Of a stretch of 12,365 bases of DNA, positions 5,673 to 12,316 are shown piece after piece. The DNA comes from JAPUDQ01 sp964552765 (GTDB taxonomy: Bacteria > Patescibacteriota > Saccharimonadia > Saccharimonadales > Saccharimonadaceae), in NCBI GenBank assembly GCA_964552765.1, contig CAZKIA010000020.1:1-12365 (forward strand). The letters run 5' to 3'. Positions within the stretch are counted from its first letter, which is position 1, and the number at the start of each line of letters is the position of its first letter. Below the pieces are notes generated by a model. That model worked only from the letters and a program-made list of their open reading frames with translations. It did not search any database and had not been told where the DNA came from. The position numbers and the translations under genes were made by a program.

Positions 5673-5722
5673 GTATGCGTGGTTCCTTTGATATTAAATA
5701 ACGATAGTCACTGGTGGTGCGA

Positions 5723-5869
5723 CTACTTGGTTGCTTTTCCTGATTCGCGCTTGGTAGTGCGAACCTTGACTGGACTTTTGGCGTTAACTGCCCGTGCAAG
5801 CTTGAGCACGAGATGACTACGACGCAGACCGGTCTTGCGTGGTGAGGTCTGCTTTTTCGGCTTTCCCAT
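5723..5869 (-). CDS. rpmF: 50S ribosomal protein bL32, short zinc-less form
   Basis: This 48-residue protein was translated directly from the minus strand. Its N-terminal half matches bL32: MGKPKKQTSPRKTGLRRSH, where PKK-TSP and RRSH are the family hallmarks. The C-terminal half is basic (KVRTTKRESGKATK) and lacks the four cysteines of the zinc ribbon found in many bL32 proteins (usual length 55-60). AGGAGA lies about nine bases upstream of the ATG and a near-consensus promoter is 39 bases further up. It is the first gene of the operon with nusB, a Nudix gene and rnc, so a ribosomal protein is made with RNA-processing factors. Confidence 0.88.
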   Translation of the reverse strand: MGKPKKQTSPRKTGLRRSHLVLKLARAVNAKSPVKVRTTKRESGKATK

Positions 5870-5907
5870 CGATATATCTCCTGTTAGTTGTTAAAAACTT
5901 GGGTATT

Positions 5908-5936
5908 ATTATACTTCAGTTACCTCATGAACTCAA
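5908..5936 (-). promoter_or_regulatory. Promoter of the rpmF-nusB-nudix-rnc operon
   Basis: On the minus strand TTGAGT (5936-5931) and a perfect TATAAT (5913-5908) are separated by 17 bp. It is back to back with the plus-strand promoter at 5948-5976; the two -35 hexamers are only 11 bases apart. Confidence 0.85.
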
Positions 5937-5947
5937 GCGGTAAAATA

Positions 5948-5976
5948 TTGACTTTTTATTGTATTTATGCTAATAT
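5948..5976 (+). promoter_or_regulatory. Promoter of the small membrane-protein gene
   Basis: TTGACT (5948-5953), a 17-bp spacer and TAATAT (5971-5976) preceded by TGC, which makes an extended -10. It lies about 55 bases upstream of the start at 6031 and supports that open frame as a real gene. Confidence 0.85.
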
Positions 5977-6030
5977 AAAAAATAGGACATCCGTCCACCC
6001 GTACCTCGACATGAGAGAGAGGAAAGTGGT

Positions 6031-6312
6031 ATGAGCATTTTCATCCTCGGTCTGATCGTTGGTCAGGCAATCGCAATCACGGTAACGCCACTTGTCCGCC
6101 CCGGACGAGATGGTATCGAGACCATCGGCCTGACATGTGTGGCGTGGGCCGCAATCTACCTTGTCATCATGATGGCATCTGCTGTGCGCAGTGCCTCATA
6201 CGACGAGCGCTCGCTCGCCCCCTTGCTGGCATTCGTGCTAGCGATCATCAACATCACACTGGCCTATGTCATTCACAGAGGCCTCGAACGACTGGTACGG
6301 AAGCCCCGCTAA
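6031..6312 (+). CDS. Small three-helix membrane protein, function unknown
   Basis: I do not recognise this 93-residue protein. It has three likely membrane helices, at about 2-19, 31-52 and 62-82, short loops, and a basic C-terminus (LERLVRKPR) expected to stay in the cytoplasm. It is the only plus-strand gene in the window, but its signals are strong: a near-consensus promoter with extended -10, a GAGAGGAAAG ribosome site about eight bases before the ATG, and a strong terminator whose loop contains its stop codon. It diverges from rpmF and converges on leuS. It looks like a single-gene unit; nothing in the context points to a role. Confidence 0.8.
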   Translation: MSIFILGLIVGQAIAITVTPLVRPGRDGIETIGLTCVAWAAIYLVIMMASAVRSASYDERSLAPLLAFVLAIINITLAYVIHRGLERLVRKPR

Positions 6313-6332
6313 CGCGGGGCTTTCCCCTTTTT
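6301..6332 (+). terminator. Intrinsic terminator overlapping the end of the small membrane-protein gene
   Basis: AAGCCCCGC (6301-6309) pairs perfectly with GCGGGGCTT (6314-6322); the loop is TAAC, so the TAA stop codon (6310-6312) sits in the loop and the last three codons form the 5' arm. TCCCC and a T-run follow, reaching the leuS stop codon at 6331. Confidence 0.92.
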
Positions 6333-9300
6333 ATAGGACAATATTTACAATTCGCCCTGGAATCACAATGATTTTTTTAGGTTGCACGTCACCTACTAAT
6401 GCTTTGATACGCTCATGAGCTAGTGCTGTCTGCTCGATAGCCTCGCGCTCAGCATCGACAGCAACCGTGATCTCCGCACGCAGCTTGCCATTTATCTGAA
6501 CGGCCAGTGTCACCGTATCTTCGATAAGATACTTCTCATCCCATGAAGGCCAGTAGTCAACGTGGATCGAATCATCATGACCAAGCTGATGCCATAATTC
6601 CTCGCTCATATGCGGTGCAAATGGTGCCAATAGTTGCAGCAAGCTCTCAAGCACAAACTGCCAATCGTCCGAACACGTAATGGGCCTTGCTTTATAGAGC
6701 GCGTTTGTCAGCTCCATCAGGGATGCAATGGCGGTATTAAATTTGTGCTCCTCGATGTCATCGGTAACTTTTTTGATTGTCCGGTGAACGGAACGTAAAA
6801 TGTCTTGCGATTCACTCTTACGGTCTTTCAGTCTTTCGGTCTCTCCATCTAAATATTCCTGCGCAAGATTCCAAACACGATTTAAGAACCGATACATACC
6901 TGGGATACCTTGTGGATCCCACAAAACATCAAGCTCTACCGGCGCTGCAAACATCTCATAGAGTCGCAAGGCATCGGCTCCATAGCCCTGTTCGATGACC
7001 TCGAGTGGATCAATCCCATTACCCTTACTCTTGCTGAATGCGCTACCATCATGAGCACGAATCTTGCCATTAAATACCATTTTTGTAAATGGCTCTGGTG
7101 TCGGAACAAGGCCAATACTATGGAAAAACCTTGTGTAAAACCGTGCGTATAGCAAGTGTGCTGTTGCATGGTCACCGCCATTGTAAAAATCAATCGGCAT
7201 CCAGTGCTCCAAGCGCTTTACACTCCAAGCGTGCTCGTCATCATGCGGGTCGAGATAGCGTAGGAAATACCAGCTACTACAGACATAACCATCCATCGTG
7301 TCAGTCTCGCGCTTGGCAGGGCCACCGCAGGTCGGACACGGTACAGTTACCCACTCATCGACGCCTGCAAGCACCGAGGCATTACCACCTGTTGGTTGAT
7401 AGTTATCGATGAGGGGTAGTTCAACGGGCAGCTGATCTTCGGGTACCGCAACAGCACCATGTTCTGGACAATGAATAATCGGAATAGGTGCCCCCCAATA
7501 CCGTTGGCGACTTATCAACCAGTCACGCATTTTGTAGTTCGTCTTTATAACCGCTTTGCCTTCACGCGCCAGATGCTGCACAATCAAATCACGCGCCTCA
7601 GCTGAAGAGATACCATCAAATGCACCCGAGTTAAATAGTACGCCATCACCAGTGATAACCGGCCCAATGTAATCCTTTCCTTCGTCATAGGCTTTGGCCG
7701 CCTCGACTGCTCGATTCATGCCGTCTATCCAATGCTCCACTCCGCCTACTTCGGTCTGTTCTTTTTGGAGATCATCCAGTATCTCATCCATTCCCGACCA
7801 CGCAACACGAAACTTCTCATGCGATTCAAGAGCTTGCTTAGCTTCTTCTTTACTATCAATAATCGCGAGATACATATAACTAAACGATCGTCGGTTACTA
7901 TTCTTGTTTGAGTTAAAGTAGTACGAGTACGTCGGCCCACCAAGTTGAATTAGCTTGCTAACGGTGTGATAACCCGCTTCTTCGGCGAGCTCACGACGAG
8001 CTGCTGCCTCATAAGATTCCTCTCCATCGCGCCCTCCTGATGCAAACCACCGCAGCTGATTCTTGGTATTGATCAGGCTCATAAACTGCTTCGTCGTAGG
8101 GTCATAGCCTATGACAACGGGGCCACTCACATCGACAGCATCTGGCAGTGGTATCCCGAAATCAGGTGCAACTACCTCTATAACCGGCAGATTAAACTTC
8201 ATAGCAAAGTCTCGATCACGCTCGTCATGCCCCGGTACCGCCATGATCGCACCGGTGCCATAGCCCATCAGTACATAGTCGGCAATCCAGATCGGAATTT
8301 GTTCATCATTGATCGGGTTGATCGCATAGGCTCCTGTGAAGACACCTGTTTTTTCTTTGTCGGCATCTTGCTGGCGCTGAATTTCTGATTTACGTAATGT
8401 TTGCTCAATATATGCATCAACAGTACTTCGGTGCTCGTCAGTCGTAATCTCTTTTACTAAAGGATGCTCTGGTGCGAGTACCATAAACGTTGCCCCAAAG
8501 AGGGTATCGGGTCGAGTAGTGAAGACGGTGATAGTAGATTTTAGAATAGTATCACGATACCAATCGTTACCTTGTAGCATCTCATCGATACTTGTAAATG
8601 TCGTATCGGCAAATTGATTACACTGCTTAACGAGCGCTTCTTCTGTTTCCGGCGTCCAAGCGATTCGCTCAGTATGACCACTTTTATCCTTAAATATAAA
8701 CACCGTTTCATCGCCAATGTATTCATTCCAAAAACCTGGCTGCATCTTGTCAATGATAAGCTTCTCAAATTTCTCTACAGATTCAGCCGGGAATGATACT
8801 CTCATGTGACCATTATCGGTAGTCGAATCTACCCTACCGCCGATGCTCTCAATGTCATCTTTGCTGATATCTTTTTGCCCCATGATATAACTGCGATATT
8901 CACGTCCCTCTTCCCTCTTCCCTCTTCCCTCTAGCGAAGCTATTTCAAACGAAATCTCCGCTCCCACCGATCGTCCAATCCATGATTTTTGACTCGCCTT
9001 GACACTTGGCGTCCAATCTAGTGTATCGGTTGCTTCAAGGAGCTCGTCTGCAAAATCAGTAATCTTAAAAAACCACTGCTTGAGGTTTTTCTTTGTAACA
9101 AGAGGGTCATCGGGCCCGTCATGGCGCCAGCATTTACCGGCAATCACCTGTTCATCGGCGAGCACCGTCTTACACTGGTCGCACCACCATTGCGGTGATT
9201 CTTGTTGATAGGCAAGGCCCTGTTCAAATAATTTTGTAAATGTCCACTGTGTCCAACGATAATAGCGCGGGTCGGTCGTACTGATCTCATTGCGCCAGTC

Positions 9301-9666
9301 CATCGCCCAGCCAAGGGCCCGGTATTGTTTTTGATATTTCTCGATAGCTTCAACAGTAGACTCTTGCGGACGAACACCTGTCTTAATAGCAAAGTTCTCA
9401 GCAGGAAGACCAAAGCTATCCCAGCCAACCGGCTGATATGACTCAAACCCCTGCTGGCGTTTAGCGCGTGTCACGACGTCGGGAATCGTAAAATTACGCA
9501 CATGACCGACATGGATACCTGCACCACTTGGGTAGTTAAACATACCAAAACCAACAAATTTTGGTTTCTTTGAGTCGAAGTCGACATGATACAGGCTGTC
9601 TTCTTCCCATTTTTTTTGCCATTTTGGCTCAATATCAGCAGGGCTATAACGTTTCATAAATCTCAT
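6331..9666 (-). CDS. leuS: Leucyl-tRNA synthetase with two large insertions, one a Nudix domain
   Basis: LeuRS charges tRNA-Leu and proofreads it. The 1111-residue product exceeds the usual 800-870. Conserved parts in order: HVGH (52-55), zinc-type cysteines (WWCDQCKTV), GRSVGAEISFE opening the editing domain, the editing motif TTRPDTLFGA, GYGTGAIMAVPGHDERD, the catalytic core with CPTCGG, the class I signature as AFSKSK (876-881, usually KMSKS), the anticodon-binding helices and the C-terminal domain. Insertion 1 (about 245-375) is unrecognised. Insertion 2 (about 500-668) carries a perfect Nudix box from G544 to Y566 (GGRDGEE, then RELAEEAGY), with its glutamates kept. Both lie within the editing domain without destroying its motifs. 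M1's ATG overlaps a TATAAT; M4 (9657) is the likelier start. Convergent with the small membrane gene. Confidence 0.96.
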   Translation of the reverse strand: MRFMKRYSPADIEPKWQKKWEEDSLYHVDFDSKKPKFVGFGMFNYPSGAGIHVGHVRNFTIPDVVTRAKRQQGFESYQPVGWDSFGLPAENFAIKTGVRPQESTVEAIEKYQKQYRALGWAMDWRNEISTTDPRYYRWTQWTFTKLFEQGLAYQQESPQWWCDQCKTVLADEQVIAGKCWRHDGPDDPLVTKKNLKQWFFKITDFADELLEATDTLDWTPSVKASQKSWIGRSVGAEISFEIASLEGRGKREEGREYRSYIMGQKDISKDDIESIGGRVDSTTDNGHMRVSFPAESVEKFEKLIIDKMQPGFWNEYIGDETVFIFKDKSGHTERIAWTPETEEALVKQCNQFADTTFTSIDEMLQGNDWYRDTILKSTITVFTTRPDTLFGATFMVLAPEHPLVKEITTDEHRSTVDAYIEQTLRKSEIQRQQDADKEKTGVFTGAYAINPINDEQIPIWIADYVLMGYGTGAIMAVPGHDERDRDFAMKFNLPVIEVVAPDFGIPLPDAVDVSGPVVIGYDPTTKQFMSLINTKNQLRWFASGGRDGEESYEAAARRELAEEAGYHTVSKLIQLGGPTYSYYFNSNKNSNRRSFSYMYLAIIDSKEEAKQALESHEKFRVAWSGMDEILDDLQKEQTEVGGVEHWIDGMNRAVEAAKAYDEGKDYIGPVITGDGVLFNSGAFDGISSAEARDLIVQHLAREGKAVIKTNYKMRDWLISRQRYWGAPIPIIHCPEHGAVAVPEDQLPVELPLIDNYQPTGGNASVLAGVDEWVTVPCPTCGGPAKRETDTMDGYVCSSWYFLRYLDPHDDEHAWSVKRLEHWMPIDFYNGGDHATAHLLYARFYTRFFHSIGLVPTPEPFTKMVFNGKIRAHDGSAFSKSKGNGIDPLEVIEQGYGADALRLYEMFAAPVELDVLWDPQGIPGMYRFLNRVWNLAQEYLDGETERLKDRKSESQDILRSVHRTIKKVTDDIEEHKFNTAIASLMELTNALYKARPITCSDDWQFVLESLLQLLAPFAPHMSEELWHQLGHDDSIHVDYWPSWDEKYLIEDTVTLAVQINGKLRAEITVAVDAEREAIEQTALAHERIKALVGDVQPKKIIVIPGRIVNIVL
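8905..8932. repeat. Tandem heptamer TCCCTCT x4 inside leuS
   Basis: Four exact head-to-tail copies of TCCCTCT (AGAGGGA on the coding strand) lie in the leuS reading frame, encoding a Glu/Gly/Arg-rich stretch at the start of insertion 1. Seven is not a multiple of three, so gain or loss of one copy would shift the frame. Confidence 0.9.
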
Positions 9667-9670
9667 TATA
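9665..9670 (-). promoter_or_regulatory. leuS -10 box
   Basis: A perfect TATAAT (9670-9665, minus strand) overlaps the first in-frame ATG and ends eight bases before the second (9657). Transcription would begin at or next to the second ATG, giving a leaderless or nearly leaderless mRNA. No good -35 is seen; that place lies in the preceding terminator. Confidence 0.5.
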
Positions 9671-9672
9671 GC

Positions 9673-9704
9673 AAAAGAGGTGGAGACTGGCTCACACCTC
9701 TTTT
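9673..9704 (-). terminator. Terminator after the membrane-anchored protein gene
   Basis: AAAAGAGGTG and CACCTCTTTT form a 10-bp stem around a 12-nt loop, 22 bases after the stop at 9726. On the minus strand the T residues belong to the 3' arm. On the plus strand the stem is followed by TATTAT, so it could work from both sides. Confidence 0.75.
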
Positions 9705-9725
9705 TATTATCGAGTTCTATACCTA

Positions 9726-10883
9726 CTAAATCGAGTCTAGGGTAATCGACTGAGTAGTTGTCGCTGATGGTGCAAACTGTTGTTGAAGTTCCTCCATGTC
9801 AGTCTTGAGATCCTTGAACTGCGTATCAGCTTTTGGCGTGTCAACCTTTTGCGTGTCATTGTAGTTGAGTACTGCGGTAAATTTCACTGATGTACCCTTG
9901 TCGTCCTGCGTCATCATGACCTTAGTGATCTTGTGTGACCATTTGTCGACCCATACTTCCATCTTAGGGGTCGCAGTGTCGCTTGATGATGTTGATGATG
10001 ATGAGCTGCCCGAATCCTTGACGCAAGAGCGCAGATCTTTAACAGCACTTGTCTCTTCGAGGGCTTTGCCATACGCCTCAGCCTTTGTCTTGTCATAGGC
10101 GAGTACAACGTGATTGCTGTCACGACCGTCAATTTTCTCACTGCCAAGTTTCTCTTTGATTGAGATGTAAGCATTCTTTTTGTAGAGGTCTGAGGCTTCT
10201 TTGAGGAATGCTTTGTCGTTGATCAGCTTTGATGTCTTGTCCATCACACAGCTAAGATCCGAACCTGAATCTTTGGTAGCATCTTTAAGGTCGGCTTCGG
10301 TAACCTCAACCCATTTACCATCAACTTTATTGATAAGCTTTCCGTAATACTGATCAATCGCTTCTTTGTTCCCGGCACCTGCAAAGCTATTGATAGTATT
10401 TCGTACATCGTTAACCTTAAAGAGCAGACTCTTGTTCGCAGTTGTTGCGAAACCACCTGTTATGTCAAATTTGACAGCGCCCATGCTTGCCTTAATGCTC
10501 AAATCAGTTTTTGTGACGAAACCTCTATACTGTGAGTCAAAACCAATAGTAACAGGCGTGCCGTCACTTGGAGTGACAACGATATCACCTTTAACCGTAC
10601 CTCCCTGCACCAAATTATTAACTGACATTGCATCAGATAATGATTTCTCAGGACTCGTCCACCACATTGCACTCACGGCACCACCGATGAGGACAACGGC
10701 AAGTGCTGAGCCAATAATAATCCATTTCTTTTTATCACTCCCTGCTGGTGGTGTAGCTGCAGCAACAGGAGCAGCAGCCGGCGGCGTGGCAACAGGGGCG
10801 GGGCCAGCAGCGTTTAACTGGCTGGCTGGCGTCACCGGAGATGCTGAATCCGATGCTGGTTCGTTTGATGTTTGTGGAAACAT
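9726..10883 (-). CDS. Membrane-anchored exported protein, function unknown
   Basis: I do not recognise this 385-residue protein. It begins with a Pro/Ala-rich, presumably cytoplasmic and disordered stretch (1-50), then a KKK stop signal and one membrane helix (about 54-74), then a large domain expected outside the cell (75-385). That domain has alternating hydrophobic strands in its first part (for example VKGDIVVTP, VTIGFDSQYRG, VKFDITGGF), an uncommon pair of cysteines (DLSCVMD, LRSCVKD) that could form a disulphide, and a Ser-rich linker (GSSSSSTSSS) before a final strand-rich part. The pattern recalls extracellular lipid-carrier-like folds (LolA/LppX type), a weak guess. A strong AGGAGG precedes the ATG; the gap from the MurF-like gene is 11 bases, so the two are one operon. 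Confidence 0.85.
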   Translation of the reverse strand: MFPQTSNEPASDSASPVTPASQLNAAGPAPVATPPAAAPVAAATPPAGSDKKKWIIIGSALAVVLIGGAVSAMWWTSPEKSLSDAMSVNNLVQGGTVKGDIVVTPSDGTPVTIGFDSQYRGFVTKTDLSIKASMGAVKFDITGGFATTANKSLLFKVNDVRNTINSFAGAGNKEAIDQYYGKLINKVDGKWVEVTEADLKDATKDSGSDLSCVMDKTSKLINDKAFLKEASDLYKKNAYISIKEKLGSEKIDGRDSNHVVLAYDKTKAEAYGKALEETSAVKDLRSCVKDSGSSSSSTSSSDTATPKMEVWVDKWSHKITKVMMTQDDKGTSVKFTAVLNYNDTQKVDTPKADTQFKDLKTDMEELQQQFAPSATTTQSITLDSI

Positions 10884-10894
10884 ATTCCTCCTTC

Positions 10895-12190
10895 TTATGT
10901 ATCTTCTTTATTACCATCAATAGTATCAAATGTTTGTTGTTTTACCTTCATCCAATGATCGTCTTGTCGAACAAGCTGATCTTGGTCGGCCATATCTCGC
11001 AAGAGAATCTTGGTCGCTTCTTCGGTAAAGACGCCATTCTGCGAGCCCTTAACAAGCACGATTGCCTCTGGCTTGACAACCGAGTGGACAAATCCGGCAG
11101 CCTCATGTGGCGTGGTGAAGCTTCTAACCTGACAGCCCTTTTGAACGGCAGCGGGTGCCAGATAATCAGCCGCATCTTTGCCCACCGTAACGAGCCAGTC
11201 TAACTTCATCGGGTCGCATAGTTTGCCGACCGCATCATGTGCTTTTGGCGATAACTCACCGAATTCATTCATTGAACCCAGTATCGCGATACGTTGCGGG
11301 GCATCAAGTGAATATACCGTCTTTAATGCCGCAGCTACCGCCATCGGGCTAGAATTATAACTATCATCAATCAGAATAGAACCATTGACACCCCGTAATT
11401 GGTTCATACGGCCATGCACGGGACGGATCTTGGCAAGACCGGTCGCAACCTCTTCAGGACTCATACCCATTTTGATACCGACAAGCCCCGCTGCTACTGC
11501 CGCCTTAACGTTGTGCTCGCCCACCAGCTGTAGATTGACTGGCATCGGCTCCCAGTCTGGCGTAATAAATCTCCCCATAATCCCATCGAGATGTACGCCA
11601 TATTCCATCACAATACGATACTCGGCCTTGTCTGATAATCCGTAGGTACTAACATTACTCGTCTCGGCATACTTGGCAAAGCGCGTATCAACATCATCCC
11701 TATTTACAACTGTCAATTGTGAATACTTGGCAACTGCTAATTCTTCTCTTGCAACATTTTCAAGTGTTTTAAAGAACTCCATATGCTCGAGTCCTACGGC
11801 CGTCACGACCGCAATGTCTGGCTTAAGGTAGCGTCCGAATGCCGGTACATCGCCCGGCTTGTCAGTCCCAAGTTCTTGTACGATAACGTCGACATCTTTT
11901 TCTTCGGAGATTCGTAGACGAGCCGCCGCAAACACCATGCGCCACTGCTTGATGGAATGAACATCTTTAGGGTACTCAATACCAAGAATCGCAAGAGGCG
12001 CACTAAGATCGGTATTGTGATTTCCCCCGTGAGTACGAAGGCGGAATTTTTCACCGAGGACGGTACTGATAGCAATTTTCGTGCTTGTCTTGCCGACGCT
12101 ACCTGTTACAACCACCAGATGAATACGGTGTTTCTTAAGATATCGTTTGACATAGTGCTCAAGAATCTTCTGGACAATAGATTTAAACAT
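10895..12190 (-). CDS. murF: MurF-like Mur ligase lacking the usual N-terminal domain
   Basis: Mur ligases join amino acids or a dipeptide to a UDP-muramyl substrate at the cost of ATP. The 431-residue product has the ATPase loop TGSVGKTSTK (29-38), the central-domain NHNTD and VGLEHMEFF segments, LVGEHNVKAAVAAG, PVHGRMNQLRG, IDDSYNSSP and a C-terminal domain with GSMNEFGELS. The pattern is closest to MurF (D-Ala-D-Ala adding). The usual MurF N-terminal UDP-binding domain of about 80-90 residues is missing, replaced by a basic helix of about 24 residues (KILEHYVKRYLKKHR). Similar short forms are common in Candidate Phyla Radiation genomes as I recall. It shares an operon with the anchored exported protein downstream, consistent with an envelope role. 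No clear Shine-Dalgarno precedes the ATG at 12190. Confidence 0.88.
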   Translation of the reverse strand: MFKSIVQKILEHYVKRYLKKHRIHLVVVTGSVGKTSTKIAISTVLGEKFRLRTHGGNHNTDLSAPLAILGIEYPKDVHSIKQWRMVFAAARLRISEEKDVDVIVQELGTDKPGDVPAFGRYLKPDIAVVTAVGLEHMEFFKTLENVAREELAVAKYSQLTVVNRDDVDTRFAKYAETSNVSTYGLSDKAEYRIVMEYGVHLDGIMGRFITPDWEPMPVNLQLVGEHNVKAAVAAGLVGIKMGMSPEEVATGLAKIRPVHGRMNQLRGVNGSILIDDSYNSSPMAVAAALKTVYSLDAPQRIAILGSMNEFGELSPKAHDAVGKLCDPMKLDWLVTVGKDAADYLAPAAVQKGCQVRSFTTPHEAAGFVHSVVKPEAIVLVKGSQNGVFTEEATKILLRDMADQDQLVRQDDHWMKVKQQTFDTIDGNKEDT

Positions 12191-12199
12191 ATTCTCTAT

Positions 12200-12205
12200 A
12201 GTATA
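12200..12205 (-). promoter_or_regulatory. Candidate -10 box of the MurF-like gene
   Basis: TATACT (12205-12200, minus strand) ends nine bases before the ATG at 12190, right after a terminator. The predicted transcript start is only a few bases from the ATG, so the message would be nearly leaderless. No consensus -35 is present. Confidence 0.4.
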
Positions 12206-12207
12206 CG

Positions 12208-12233
12208 AAAAAAACTAGTTCCTGAGAACTAGT
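12208..12233 (-). terminator. Intrinsic terminator after the tRNA-Ala region
   Basis: On the minus strand ACTAGTTC (12233-12226) pairs with GAACTAGT (12221-12214) around a four-base loop and runs into seven T residues. It should end transcription coming from tRNA-Ala. Confidence 0.9.
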
Positions 12234-12249
12234 CATTTTCTATTATGTC

Positions 12250-12282
12250 TGGTGGAGCATATCGGATTCGAACCGATCACCT
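12250..12282 (-). pseudogene. tRNA-Ala 3'-end duplicate
   Basis: These 33 bases are identical to 12317-12349, the T-arm, acceptor 3' strand and CCA of the neighbouring tRNA-Ala. The place of the anticodon arm is taken by a GC-rich palindrome (12283-12298), and no 5' acceptor strand lies upstream, so it is not a working tRNA. It could be an attachment-site duplicate or a tandem-duplication relic. Confidence 0.8.
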
Positions 12283-12298
12283 TCCGCCAGCCGGCGGA
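12283..12298. repeat. GC-rich palindrome within the tRNA-Ala relic
   Basis: TCCGCCAGCCGGCGGA is self-complementary apart from its centre and shares the core CCGCCAGC-GGCGG with the palindrome at 2884-2899. Confidence 0.65.
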
Positions 12299-12316
12299 CG
12301 CTCTCAATACAATTCG

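Noticed and set aside
8905..8932. CRISPR or phase-variable promoter repeat
   Set aside because: The unit is 7 bp without spacers and lies in the middle of a coding frame, so only coding slippage is plausible.
6331..9666. leuS as two fused or frameshifted genes
   Set aside because: A single open frame holds all LeuRS motifs in the right order on both sides of the insertions.
10366..10923. Plus-strand open frame of 185 codons
   Set aside because: It is antisense to the anchored-protein gene; its length comes from the biased codons of the Pro/Ala-rich and Ser-rich parts. It has no promoter or ribosome site.
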